Shown here: piece after piece, positions 46,975-59,926 of the stretch
Position numbering within the stretch: position 1 is the first letter of the stretch
Layout: every line of letters begins with the position of its first letter
Assembly: GCA_025403435.1 (NCBI GenBank)
Contig: CM046337.1
Coordinates: forward strand, 9,115,015-9,179,014
DNA length: 64,000 nt
Origin: Artocarpus heterophyllus
Taxonomy: Eukaryota; Streptophyta; Magnoliopsida; Rosales; Moraceae
Reading direction: 5' to 3'
The notes under the pieces: generated by a model
What the model saw: the letters and a program-made list of their open reading frames with translations, nothing else
Database searches by the model: none
What the model was told of the DNA's origin: nothing
Position numbers and translations under genes: made by a program

Positions 46975-48059
46975 GAGAACATTAATTTTGTTGAGGAGAA
47001 AAAAAGTAGCTTTGTTTGGCTAAAAGCAATTGCAAATCCAAGTATTTTTGCTTCTTTTTGTCAAGATAGATTTAAAACGGTTTTGCGCATGCATTATTAG
47101 CACTATTGAAAAAATCGTAATCAATCTTTTTTAAGCTCAAATAAGCTTATGCCTATCAATATTCACAAAAAGGGTCGACTCGATATATATATATAAAACA
47201 TATACAATAGACTACCAATTTTACGTCTAAGCATTAATACACAAGGAATTATACATATTACTACGTAACATTTTTGTACTAAAGTCATTATCGCTTTGAC
47301 CAAATCTTTATACCTGTTGAATTTCTTTTTGTGTGGAGAGAACATCTGGGATTGACAAAGACCCGAATCTGAAAGGCGGAAAAAAAAAGGTCATAAAACG
47401 GATATTTCATTCCAATTGAAATTTCACAAGAACGTGCGCATGAGGAGGTCCAAAAAACCCTAATAATGAACTAGAAGAGATCAATTCTAAGATGACTTCT
47501 TGATACTTCAATTCCAAGCATACATGGAATGACAATACGTTGTGGTTGAGGATTGATCAGGAGAGCCAATAATGGACAAAAGTGGGGCCAGAACAAGGAG
47601 AAAAAAAATTAATAATTGTAAAAAAAATAATAATAATGATAATAATAAAGAGAAAAGAAAAAGCATAGCTTAATTGGCGGCCCACTCATTGCCGTATGAT
47701 GTAGATGATCAAGACGAAAGGACAATCAGCGTTCATCAGTTTAATCAGATGCTCATGGTCGGGGATTCCTTCTGCCACGTCAGCAGCCCGTGGGCTCCCA
47801 CTGCGGCGCAAGTCCTAGCTACACCTCCCCCTGCGGAATATATACGGACCCGATCTGGACGGTGGAAAAGCCTCCTTCTATTGATTCCACGACCACCAGG
47901 CGCCAACAGCACCATAAGTTTTTTTTTTTTTTTTGGTAAGGAAAGCACATAGTAAAGAAAACAATTTTATACTATTCATTTTGACAATTTGTTTTGTTGT
48001 TTATATTAAAAATTTACGGCATGCCATACAAAATTCTTCCTATTCACATATTAGACTGT

Positions 48060-48230
48060 TAAAAAGTTATAATCAGTTTAGCATTAGTTAGCTTTAATTA
48101 ACTTTTTAGTTAAGAAAGCTCTCACATATTACAGTAAAAGCAAAAAAATTGTTACAGTGTAATGCTCTCACATACTACAATGTTTAGAGTTCTAACCAAT
48201 AGTTCTAACTACCATGTCAAACACCCTATT
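48060..48230. mobile_element. MITE-like element, same family as 1841-2003
   Basis: It has the family interior 'cacatattacagtaaaagc', 'ttacagtgtaa' and 'ctcacatactacaatgttt', and ends 'gtcaaacacccta'. The left end is unclear. Confidence 0.55.
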
Positions 48231-49953
48231 AGTTAAAATAATCCTGTTGTGATGTAAAATTACCGTTTCTACCACAAGGATATATCAAAAGTAAAGATCA
48301 AGGTTTTAGGTAAAACCACGGGGGGCTGTATTCTTGAATATTCATGTTCTTTGGGTTTAATGCTAGTGCACTTTTTGGGTTTTGTAAAGTATATGTTAAT
48401 AAAGTACGTCAACTATATATAAGAATCGTAGCTATAGAGAGCTTCTTGGAAATTCTTGAAACCTTTTTTATATCTTTTTCAATGAAAGCCGGCAAACGTG
48501 GGTGGTCTCTTTTTTGAATAGAGTATTTATGGACTGAAATTGATAGTTCTTATCAGGATATAATCAGAAGGATATACAATAAACATATCATTGATGTATC
48601 ATAGGCCAGTAAGAAGATATATACACATATACTTCACACGGTATATATAGTATCGACAATGATTTCCCTTCATCGCGAATATTCTTCTGCAACAATTCTA
48701 ACGCATTAATTATCTCCGGATAAGGATCATATACATACGTGAACATGTTAGTGAGTCTATATTACCTATATATATATACATATATATTGATAACTTCACA
48801 TTTTTTATTTTTTTTTTTTCAACAATTGTAGCTAATTTGACAAGTATTAATCTTTTTTGTTCACGAGATCTTTTTTGAGGGGTTCATGTGATAAGTAACT
48901 CACAGTCGGAGCACTCGTTTTTGAAGAATATATATGTGTGTGTGTGAATATTGGACTAAATCTTGGTAAAATTACATAAACATGATAATTAAATATATTC
49001 AGTGTTTCTAATGTGATGGGTTTGTCTAATCAATTTTATATACGTAACGCGCAAGAATATTAATAAGTATTGGTAAGCTATACGTTTTGCATGCAGCTCA
49101 TAAATATTAATCTTTAGGGCCAATGGGCCAAGTATGATCGTGTAACATTTATAGGATGCTATTTGCTTTAGTTTCTTTCACTAACTATATAATATAAACT
49201 AAGGATTAATGTATTGGTGGTTCCTACAGGTTGGGTCTTTGGTGGATTTTTATGATAAACCTGGATAAATATTCTACAACGTATTTTAATACCAAAAGAC
49301 AGAAGGGGGTGGTCTTGGAATCTAATTCCCCCAACTGTGTACGATTTTGCAGAGAGACAGTTCTGCTTTCACTCATTTTCATGGGGAAAAAGGGCTATCA
49401 CAATTCGTGTAGCTAGAGAGATTTAGTTGGAAAAGAGAGAGCAATTTGCAGCCTTGACAAGTTCTCTTGTCCTCTTCCGCTCCCATACACATTCACAGCC
49501 ACTGCCCGCGCACACACATGGCTGATGGATGCTCACATAAAACTTGTTCTAGGTGCACCACTGTGCCTACCTTTCAGTTTGATTGTTACATTAATAGAGA
49601 GAGAGGATTGGATCAAATTAAAAAAATCCTATTAATGTTTATCATATCATGTCATAACATAACATATCAAATATTATATAAATTAAATAGCTACATACCT
49701 TTTTTTAGAACTGACATCAATTTTAGCTCTATGGATAAGTTTTGTAATTTTAAGTGTTAGATTAACTTTTAACAATATGATGCGATTGTTTATGTTAAAA
49801 ATTTTGTAATATGTGACACAAAACTATTTTCAAGTCATATAATTAAACCATTAAAAAGTTAATCTAATAGTAAAAATACCGAATATGGGGTCAAAATGTA
49901 TGCCCTACCTAAGAACTTTTTTTATTGATTTACTAGAATGATTGCCCTATGTA

Positions 49954-49956
<3 letters not shown>

Positions 49957-49984
<28 letters not shown>
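49957..49984. repeat. (AT)n microsatellite
   Basis: Uninterrupted AT dinucleotides followed by a GA-rich tract to 50015. Confidence 0.95.
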
Positions 49985-49987
<3 letters not shown>

Positions 49988-50073
49988 GAGGGAGAGAGGG
50001 AGACAGAGAGAGAGAATGTAATGCACATGTGAACGAAGATAGGGAGGGGATGACCCCATTAGGCCACTTTTTG

Positions 50074-50300
50074 TTACAACCTTGCATGAATATCAACCAT
50101 TAATGCAAGAGGGTCAACTGCATGGCCAAAAAAGCAAAGGTTCTTCCGCAGAGCTGCTTCTGGTGCCATGGCAATAAGAGATGGTACCACATCTGTCAAA
50201 TTGGTTGTGATAGTAAGTGGCTGCATCCCAATAATTATACGTGTGTCTGCCCACAAAGGCACACATATATAAATTAATAAATATATATAATATCTAATGT
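50074..50300 (-). pseudogene. Possible gene remnant, unrecognised
   Basis: A minus-strand frame reads GMQPLTITTNLTDVVPSLIA, then MAPEAALRKN, then CFFGHAVDPLALMVDIHARL before a stop. Composition is protein-like and the GC content is above its surroundings. An acceptor-like 'tttgtgggcag' lies just upstream. No start, partner exon or family could be recognised, so this may be a terminal-exon relic. Confidence is low. Confidence 0.25.
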
Positions 50301-52242
50301 ATCCTGTGGCAAAGCTTTTGTTCATAATTGCACATGGCTCTGACAATGTTGAATAGATTCTGCTGGTAGCTAGCCGAATATTGTCACTGTTAAGCGTAAG
50401 GACTAGTGTTTCGTCGTTGCGTAATTTTATGCCTAGTTCTCTGAAAATGAAACGAGAACACCAGGGGTACAGGAAAAGCTTTAATTTGGCATTGTTTTAT
50501 CTCATTAATCTTCTCGTTTCTGAATGAATCATTTCATGCCAATAAATGAGAGGAACCAAGGACAATAAAGGAGAATTGGACAAAATTTGAGAAGTCAGAA
50601 ATAAAAGCTTTGTTGTCCGAAAGAAATTAACCTTGATTCGACTCTGTGTTCTGTATTTTTCTACGCCCCTCTGATAATAATGTCACTTCGGTTATGATAT
50701 CATTTCAATTAAGACACTATGTCATGTTAATAAAAAAATCTTAAATTATTTTACTTAAATTGATCATCTTAATCTATTTATTTTATCTTATTAACCCATT
50801 AATTAAGGCTATATAAACTAGAAGAGGAATTTTAAATGGTTTAAGACGCGACTTACCTTATCATTAATTGTTAATGTTAGTTCCCTAACTTCTTCTTTTT
50901 TTACTTTTTTCAGTGTTTCAGCACTGCAACAAAGCCAGAAATTTTTCTGATAAGGGCTATAGTAACTAAAACAAAAATTGACTCGTAAGCTTTGTAAAAA
51001 GTTTACTTAAAGTTAGACAATTATTAATGTAATACAATCATCTCCAATAAGTTCTAATATTATAAAAAATGTTGCATAATAACTTTGTTATCAAGGCTAT
51101 TATAGATATATTTCTAGATAAAAGTAAAGTAACATTTATCAACTTATCTCACCTTAATTAGAACGCATAGTCAATCCTTCAAAATATTCATGACAGAAAA
51201 TATCATCTCCACAATTAAAATTAAAGTTAATGTTAGAAGCAGACAAACTAAAAAATATGTTATTTTTCCTATTTGAACTATTTTTTATGTAATTGAACAC
51301 AGCTAATTAGAACGAATATTTAATAACATAAATATCAATCATCAAGAATAATAAGCTCTACAACATAAAATCTTATCTTTTGGGATACTATCTAGAAAAT
51401 TAGAATACTATTACTTTTTCTCATCAAAAGTTGAGAGTGGATCATTTTAAACTTAAAAATGCTATACACAAGAAAAGAAGTTGGTATTTATTTTATCAAA
51501 ATATGCTACACAAAGAAATAAGTTAGTATTTATGGAAAGTATAATTGAGCTTTTTTGATAAATTAACCTCCTATTAAAGTATGAGGGAGTGATATTTAGT
51601 TAATTTTAGATGATAAATCAAATTTTCAATTTTTAGAGAGGCTGTTTATTTTTTAATGTAATACAATACATGTATATACACACACATATATGTTAAAAAA
51701 AGGATTTTGGGAGGGGTGGTTTAGTCCCTTACTATCTTCGTCCCTGCTCCGGCACAATCATTACCAGGAAAGAAATCCAATTTAGTATAGTAACTTGCTA
51801 ATTAATTAGAGTACAGAAGAATAATTACACTGTTCCGACACAAATAATAGTTAAAGTTGGAGGGGATTTATACATGTAAATGATAGCCGGATGATGAAGA
51901 AAAAAAAAAAAAACTCAGCAAATCATATATTTTGGGTGGGATGGCAGATTTGGTACTATAATTAGGTACTAACACTCTGGTATGTAAGGTTTTCTTTTCT
52001 TTTCTTTTTTTTTTTCTTTTACAACTTTAATGGTGTGAAATAAATGTTCCAGAACTAGTTACGCAACAAAAGGAGAGTACATGTACCAACATTTGATCTT
52101 TGATACACCAATGACTATTAGCTCAAACCAACATGAAGTTGGATGGTATAAGTGTTGTGTTTGGAAAGATATATGTTGAGTTCGATCTGATGTTGTATTA
52201 AAAAAAAATACTGGTGCATGGTTAACACTTAAGGTAAAATTT

Positions 52243-52243
52243 T

Positions 52244-52287
<44 letters not shown>
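52243..52287. repeat. Compound (AC)n(AT)n microsatellite
   Basis: AC dinucleotides to about 52265, then AT dinucleotides. Confidence 0.93.
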
Positions 52288-52613
52288 TTGCGTCCCTGTA
52301 ACTTGAACCTGCTAGGGTTGTGCATGGTTCAATCAGGTCTCAAAATGTTAGGTTTTTGGGACTGGACTGTTTTGATTGTTTGGGCAAATTTGGGACCAAG
52401 CAAAACAGTCTGGTCTGATTTAATCGTGGTTTGGGACTCTTTTTTAAAGTTTTTTGTGATTTTTTACACTAAGTTTTGTACTTCTAAAACTCTAAAAATC
52501 CAAACCGTGCAAACAACTTTATAAAAACAAAAAACAAAAAATAACAAGTAACAAAATCAAACACAATAAAAAACATACAATGCAAAGCAAGGATATATAT
52601 TTAACATTTTTTA

Positions 52614-52638
52614 TTATATATATATATATATATATATA
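52614..52638. repeat. (AT)n microsatellite
   Basis: Uninterrupted AT dinucleotides. Confidence 0.93.
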
Positions 52639-53908
52639 GTCTGGTCTGGTCTGAACTGTTTAGAAAACAGTCTAATCCAGTTTGGGACCTTTTTTAACAA
52701 TCCTAGAATGGTAGGTTGCAACGGTCTAAGAACCGCTTGATTGGTTCAGCCCGGCGGTTTTTTGGTTTCTTGTACAGCCTTAGAATAACTCAATACATAA
52801 AAAGCATCTCACACATTCACTAAACACCAAATGAGCTTGTCTCAATTAGCGATATAAACTTAGGTATTAATTAATCGGCTAACAATAAAATTACACATAT
52901 AAAAAGAAAACTACAGCAATCGATTTACATTAAGTTATTTTCACAGAAAATGAAGTAAGGTTTGGTACTAGAATATTTTAGTGGCCTATTTCCTTGATCT
53001 AGACAGGTTACATCAGCATCTGAATCATCGATCAGTGAGACTGAGACTCGAGTGCATGCCAGAATTGTAGAGGTCAATAGTGGCATATTTTGTGGAGAAG
53101 TACAGCCATTATTGGGTAAATAATTCCAATCCAATAGACTCATTTGATTCTTTGGCTTGTTTCAGAATAGTATATTCTTTGCAGTATTACTGATGGGAAT
53201 TCACACACACTAGAACATATGGCATATATTGCTCAAGTTCTTTGTCTTCGTCGGCTAGTATAAGTATTAAGCTGATCAGTGACAACTGAAATCCCTTAAA
53301 TTTGTCGACTTTGATGAGGAAAAAAAAAAAAAAAAACTTAGTACGGCACTTGTGTTTTTTTTTTAATTCCATCATGGGTTTTGTTTTGCTCTGTCTCTCA
53401 GGGGACAATTGGAAGTAGTAGCAGTTTTGGTTGGTCCTCCATTTACAAAACACAAGGATACGGATCACGCTTGTTTGGGCTAGGTAGATATGAAAATTGA
53501 CCGACTATTTTTTTTTAATTTTTCTTTTAGAAAATCAGAAAAGAATAAGATAATTGGTTTTTTGTTTGTCGTCAACGTATGGTATTATTATTGTTTCGTA
53601 CGGCTCTCGCACCAAGTAGTATGTGTGACGTGATATAGCAAATTTTCACGTTTTCTAAAAATAAGAAAATAATAAATGAACTTTAATGAATCTAAAGTTA
53701 TATATACTGCTCAAACTCTAAGTAATACAAATTGTTGTCCCTTGCGGCCCAAACTGGCCAAGCATTTGCAACATTTTTTATTCATAAATATAATATAATT
53801 TTTATGTTTATATAACACTAAATTGATTTTGATCTAATACTTAATAAATGTAACACAGTATTTGTAACATTAAAGGTTACACTTACTTAAGTTCACTTAA
53901 TAAATGTA

Positions 53909-54028
53909 GGTACGTTTATTTCGTGATTTGAATCACAGTTCGAATCATTTTGCTACAATATTTTCTCTCATAAAAATTTAAATATTCATTCAAATATTCT
54001 ATTCAAATACTCGAACCAAACGAACTCG
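53909..54028. mobile_element. MITE-like element, same family as 25096-25206
   Basis: A 120-bp segment sharing 'cgaatcattttgctacaat', 'cataaaaatttaaat' and 'caaatactcgaaccaaacg' with the copy at 25096-25206. Its left end 'tacgtttatttcgtg' is diverged. Confidence 0.6.
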
Positions 54029-57000
54029 TAAAGTATTTATAATATTAAGGGCTGCATTTAAATAAATTGAGTGTTGCACTGTAAATGATATTATATTAGT
54101 GAACAAAAGATGTTACAAGTGTCGGATTTGCTAAGGTGACTTTACCTACAAGTATAATGGACGCATAACTTACTCTAAGAAGCAATTATTAGGCCGGATT
54201 AGGGACATTGATGTGCAAAAAGAGGCCTTTTTTTTTTTTTGAGGGAATATGCAAAAGGAGACTTATCTATAGGGAAACGTAGAGAAACTGACTAACTGAG
54301 CTAGCCCATGTTAATTTTTGAGTTGATGGAAGACTTATCTGCTTTATAAACAATATATTGTCCTTGACACCTTGCAACAAAAAAACTATATTGCACTTAA
54401 AGGGCACTAGTTAAGAGTCTTCAAATATGCAAAATTAGGTAATTTAGGTCTATATTCCATCCTAATATGTCTCTTGCATATTTTATTAAGAGGGGTTGTA
54501 TTAATTCTAAAGAGAATCTGTGGGTACATTTATTCGTTATATTGGGAAAAGTCTATCCTAGCTAAGCTCCATGATTGGGGTTTAAAAACTATGTTAAACA
54601 AAAAGATTAAAAAGTAATAATAAAATTAAGGGACACAAGGCAAAGACAGTGCTACAGTGCTACACCATAAAGGCTACTAAAAATTACATGTTATGCCATA
54701 TTTTTAAGAGTTATGTTTATTTATACTAAACTTAAAAAAATTTATGCTACAATATCATTCATATTATATATTAAGATGTGTCACAAATGAACATATATAG
54801 TATTTATAATAAATAAATCTTAAAAGATAGTATTTATGAAAATTCTCCTATTAAATAGTTCAAAAATACTGTTGAGGTCCAACTCAAATTTAACCTTAGA
54901 TTTTCATAATAATGACCAAGCCCAAGCTTTGGAAAATTTACATTTTACTGCCACTCCAAGCTGCCGAATTAAAAACTTCTCTATGTTAATGTTTTCCTAC
55001 TTGTTTCACTTCAACATTTAACGTGGGAGTTTGGAAACTTTTAGTGAACATTAACCAGGATGGAGCCGCCCACGAATGAGGGTGGAAAGCCACCCTTTCG
55101 CCTCTAAAATCATATTTCACCTTCTTTAAAATTCTATATATTCAGTCATGTCTCTATCTCCCTAACTAATTTTTTTAACTCTGTTCTAAGATACTATTAT
55201 AGGCATGAAGGGGCTGCGTTTTCCATCATCTATATTTGTGAATTAGTTATATATAGCAAGTACGTAAAACTCACCATATTGGACCTTCAAGGGACGTGTC
55301 CAAAACTTTGTGATCAAAACTGGCCAAGAAGAAGTAAAGACTAAGAACCTTAATCACAATTTCCTTTAACAAGGATCTTCCTATCTCAACAGTCCTTCGT
55401 ACTCTAATATAACCCTAGTACAACGTCAAAAAAATAAAAATAAAAAATAAAAAAGAGTCAAAAACAGATAATTGTACTTTCCCTATTCAGTCTTCATCAG
55501 ATGGCACTTGTTCCAAAGCAGGAGGTATGCCCAACAGTGTGATAATAGAGATCTTGCTTAGATCTCAGTATACATAGGATCCTACTGCAATTCAGCACTC
55601 AGCGTTCCATATATCTATCGGTGCTACCTTTATCACAATTCTATGGTAAGAGATAAGAATATATATATATCCTTAGGTTTTGTTTGAACTGTATATTTAG
55701 GACGTTTTTATCTGTTTTAATTACTTTTTAATTTTGATAAAATTTTAACTGTATTTACTATTCAGAAGATACATTACTGATAACGTATCCTACTATAAAA
55801 AAACTTTTGTTATGAAGTACCAAAAGTAGTGATTATGAAATTCAAAATAGAATTGGAAGTACTGATTGAAAATATACAAAGCAAACTGATCATGTTTAAG
55901 GAAGGCAAAAAAGGGCACCAACCACTGAAGAAAACTGTGTTAGTTAATGGAACAAGAGTACAATCAAACCAGTATCTTGGTTTTGAGCCTCTTGTCTTCC
56001 TTGTTTTTTCTTTTCTTTTTTGGCGGAAATATGATCCTCTTGGAGCTTTTGTCCGGTTAAGTAATTAAATTTGCCACAAAATAAGGGGGAAAATTAAATT
56101 ACTCGACGGACAATTTAAAACTACATGCCATTGCCCAGGCACCAAGACACTGTAACCAAAAAAAAAGAAGAAGGAAAACTAACCCTTTCTAAGTTTACTT
56201 TGAGATTACTTACCAAATTATCAATTCTCACTGTGATACATCTGTTGAACACATAAATCTCTAGGGCATTTTACCAAATCGAAAATGATATACAATAATC
56301 CAGGCGTAAAAATAAAATTAATTAAAATTTGCTTCCTACATAAGCCAAACTATTTTATTAACGAATAAACTAAACATTGTAAATAATCAACGAGCTACTG
56401 GGATCATTTATGCGAATTACAGAGTCAATCCAATGGGTAAAAACTTTACGTAAACCGAAAAAATTAGTAGTTACATCACCAAAAAAAGTAAGACTTTTTG
56501 CAGGACTTGTTTATTTAATTATTTTTTTTTTTGCTTCATCACTTTTAGTTGAACAGCTTCTGCTGAACCAGAAATGCTGAAACTTGTTCAGGCCCAGAAA
56601 ATGTACGTAAAGTCTTAATTTCCAAACTTATAAACGGCAAACAACTTATAGCTGATTTAGTCATTCCGAACTGCAGACTAAAAAGCTAAATTATATTTGA
56701 AATAAAAAGTTTTCTTCATGATCTCATTTTCCCACCTAACAAACAGACTTTAGCTCTACTGGAAGCGCCAAGAGAGGAAGAAAATGAAAAAAAAAAAAAA
56801 ATCGTGGAACTTCCAGAATAGGACAAATTAGTGTCCGTGCGCAGAGAATCGATCCACGTCGCGTTGTTACTTTCTCCGATTTCGGAATCCGTCGAAATTT
56901 GAGAAAGAAGAAGACCTGGACCGGGAGGAAGGAATGGGCCTTTAAAGAGGAGGTTGGACTCGCGTCTTTAATACTATGGGCCGTAGCAATTTGGCCCAAT

Positions 57001-59749
57001 TATGGACAAGATGGAGGGATGAGTTTGAGGAATGCATGGTTGTTGTTGTTGTTTTCCTTTTTTTTTTTTTTAAAGGTTGAATTTTAAACATACTATTTTT
57101 TTTTATAAAACAAAAAAAAAGCTTAATTCTCACATTAAAGTATTAGAAATGAATAATAAGACTTTGAAAGTGATACCCAGCCTAATTGACAGGATAATGA
57201 GTTCGAGATCATTAGCAATTTGGTCAAATTATGCTGAAATATTGGGTTGGAACGTTTTTTCCGAAACTTTTACTTTTGGAGACCATTTGAAGCCGCGGAT
57301 AGTTTTTCAAAGTCTCGAAGGAGCATGGAAATGCGAATGTTTTCATGCCACTACACGAGGAGGAAGCAAATAACAGAGAAGATTTCGTTCACGAAGCATA
57401 GAGTCACCGATAAATAGGAGGCTTTTGAACCGATCAATTTGGTCATCAATGATCTTCTTTGCCTTTCACAATGGTAGGCCCCGACTTGGTCATCGACATC
57501 TTCAAAAGTTAAAGTTTGTGGGCAATTTTGGTACTTTCAAATCCAAAAGTTGTATTTGGAAAAAAAAAAAAAAAAAAAAAAAACCACAAATTTTATTTTT
57601 CTGTTAGGCCTCTTTGAAAACGCACTCAATGAAAAGGGCAGACATAATGTAGAGAAAAAAAATTCAAAAATAAAAAATCAAAGGCATCTGTAATCTTGTC
57701 AATGTTGTATGAAACAAAGATAACAACTCGTCTCAAACGCTAGCCATCAAAACGCTCTTGAATGGGCCACGCCTAAAGGCTAATGGAAGCGGAATCTTTG
57801 TCAAAATGGTACTAGTACTAGCCGCGTGGCCAATTGGGTATCTGGAGACACCATGTGAAAACACAGTAATTACGGTAAAAATTTAAATTTTGTAAAAAAA
57901 AAAAACCTGCGTCTTTTGACCGCTTCATTGAGAAGGGCTACATGCGTTTTTCCTCTTTCTATCGACATGCCGGTTTTGATGGGTTTGGTAAAGTCCATAT
58001 CAATCCAAAAAATGCAAGAACCCCAGCCCATTGAATGTTCTACTACATAAATATGGTTGCCAGCTCATATTCTATGTTTCTTGAAAGATGGGTAGTCTGC
58101 CGTATTGGAACATGCTTTTATGTTTATCTATTTATGCTTTTGAAAATAGGAACACCAATGGCCTTCAAAAGTTAGTAATCAATTGATAGATATTCGGCTA
58201 TAAATTTCAATAATAATCGCATAGTTTGGGATTAGTTATAGGTCGTTTGACACTAATGTCCTGTTTGATTTTGTTTTAAAAATTTTTAAAAATATTTTTA
58301 TATATTTTTTGAGACAAAAGTTTCAAAAATACTATCAACATAATTTTTTAAAAAATTTTATTTTTCAAAATAAAACTATTTTTATATGTTTTAAAAATAA
58401 TATCAAACAGACCTTAAGTTTTTAAGTTTAAAAACTACAACATATTATAATTTTATATAATAATAATTTTTTTTATCTTTTATCATCGTTGTTTAGAATT
58501 TTATGTTGTTTACATTTAAAATTAATAAATTTGAGACTCAAAAGGGCCAAAGGCATTTGGATTGGAGCTTTGCGTACAAAATTTGAGATGGCAAGTACAA
58601 ACCTGCCACGGTTCACTTGCAGCATTGTTTGTTTCTCGTATAATGTTTAAATCGCTGTCTCATCAACGTGAAAACGAAAGTCTTGTGATTTTTTTCAAAT
58701 ATGTGAGCAGTAAATTTTGAAATGAAAGATTATAAAACCGGCTTGGGAAATAGGTTAAAACCAAATATTTAAATTTAAACATAATAATAATTTAAATTTA
58801 TTATAAAAAATATTGTAATAATTTAAATTACATTATAAAAACTTTGATTGGAACTCGTTTCCTCCCTCTTAAAAATCTTATTTGAACTCAAAAGCAACAA
58901 GATAAACGTTGCAATATTATTGTTACCTGACAGGAAAGCCTAGGATAGGCCTAGAATTTCTGGCCTAGTGAATAGGCTGGCCCCACCCCCACTTTGCCAT
59001 TTTATTAGAAGATGAACAATATAAGCCTCAGAATTGATATTCAATGGTGTTGGATTGGGCGTCTCCAATTCAATATATTTTCAAAATCCAAATTTTAAAC
59101 TTGCAACTTGTGGAGACAGAAAAAGAAAATACCAATACTTTTATTATTAATTATATTTAAATTTTTATGTTTTTTTGTATATATGTATATGGGTCCCACC
59201 ATGGTCTTGGAGCATATGGAACATACCCCACAAAAAATACCTACAGCTTAAAATATTTGGACCACTACACTTGGAATATCCTTTTACTTTTAAGCCTTTA
59301 ATCATGCTACTAAAGAAATTAATTGCCGGAAAAAAAAAAAAGGGAATAAAGAATCTTCATCTTGCCTAAACCAATCAAGATGGGGTTGTTAATTCGAATT
59401 CTACATATTAAAGCAGAAAATCTTCGTCAGGTTGTTTGTCTTAAAGTTTAAGGGTTCAAATTTTAAAAATTTTTTGATCTTAAGGAAATAATTAATACTT
59501 TTTGAGTTTGATGGTGGGGGCAACCTTCGGCCGAATTGCGTGATAACAACGACGTTTCTTGTCGTTTAGGTAAAAGCTAAATGGAGCCTTCACAACGCCA
59601 CAACTACATTAGCTTTTTGCTTCCTTTTTTTTTATTGGTTGAATAATAAGACTTTTTTCTGGAAGAATATGTTTAAATGTTTCCTGCCCGTTAAGACCCC
59701 AATTCTAAATTTTAAATTATTTCTTTAAACATAAAAGAGAAAGTGTACT
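54029..59749. other. Intergenic, no supported gene
   Basis: AT-rich DNA with poly-A/T runs (for example 57560-57582). The segment 56800-57010 is less AT-rich and contains TGGGCC-type motifs on both strands near 56935-56998. Such motifs occur in plant promoters, but no adjoining coding frame was found. An AT-rich inverted-repeat-like segment lies at 58255-58415 ('tgtttgatttt' to 'atcaaacagacct'). Confidence 0.4.
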
Positions 59750-59926
59750 AGGGTGTTTAAAAAGATGATAAAAACTAATGATAAAAATTATTTTTATTGT
59801 AGCATGTAAAAGTTTTATATTATAGTATTTTTTTTATATTGTTACTGTAACATGTGAGGACTTTATACTGTTTATAACTAAGTTTGTGGTGAAAACTGAA
59901 TGGTTCCCACCACCACCAAACACCCT
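59750..59926. mobile_element. MITE, 9-bp perfect terminal inverted repeats
   Basis: A 177-bp element with ends AGGGTGTTT and AAACACCCT. The AT-rich interior contains 'tgtagcatgtaaaagtttt' and 'actgtaacatgtgagga', the signature of the family also seen at 1841-2003 and 48060-48230. Another relative starts at 63151. Confidence 0.7.

Larger units (their letters stand above)
37699..46979 (-). mobile_element. Young non-autonomous LTR retrotransposon (LARD-like), 4.1-kb LTRs
   Basis: The element at 37704-46974 (9271 bp) is flanked by the perfect 5-bp duplication GAGAA (37699-37703 and 46975-46979). The two LTRs (4089 and 4094 bp) look about 99.5 percent identical by eye, so insertion is recent. The 1088-bp internal region (41793-42880) has a primer binding site next to the right LTR and a polypurine tract next to the left one, fixing minus orientation. 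It has no gag or pol motif. Its ends (TGTAACACCCGAG start; tract TCGAGGACGAAAAT before the polypurine run) are those of Tekay/Del-type gypsy elements, so an autonomous chromovirus probably mobilised it. Large retrotransposon derivatives (LARDs) have LTRs of similar size, but the internal domain here is unusually short. Confidence 0.95.
46980..50073. other. Intergenic, no firm gene
   Basis: AT-rich DNA. A less AT-rich segment at 47670-47920 has a 92-codon frame lacking an ATG start, a 'ccacgtcag' motif and a 'tatatacgg' motif; it may be a promoter-like relic. The MITE at 48060-48230 is listed separately. Confidence 0.4.
50347..53908. other. Intergenic, AT-rich
   Basis: No supported gene. (AC)n(AT)n lies at 52243-52287 and (AT)n at 52614-52638. 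Near 51690-51760 the reverse strand reads 'gtgccggagcagggac', similar in style to the GC-rich segment near 1205 and to 'aggatggagccgcc' near 55058, perhaps ends of one degenerate repeat family. Confidence 0.4.

Noticed and set aside
47674..47952. 92-codon plus-strand frame
   Set aside because: It starts at TTG rather than ATG and ends in a poly-T-coded Phe run; no recognisable motif.
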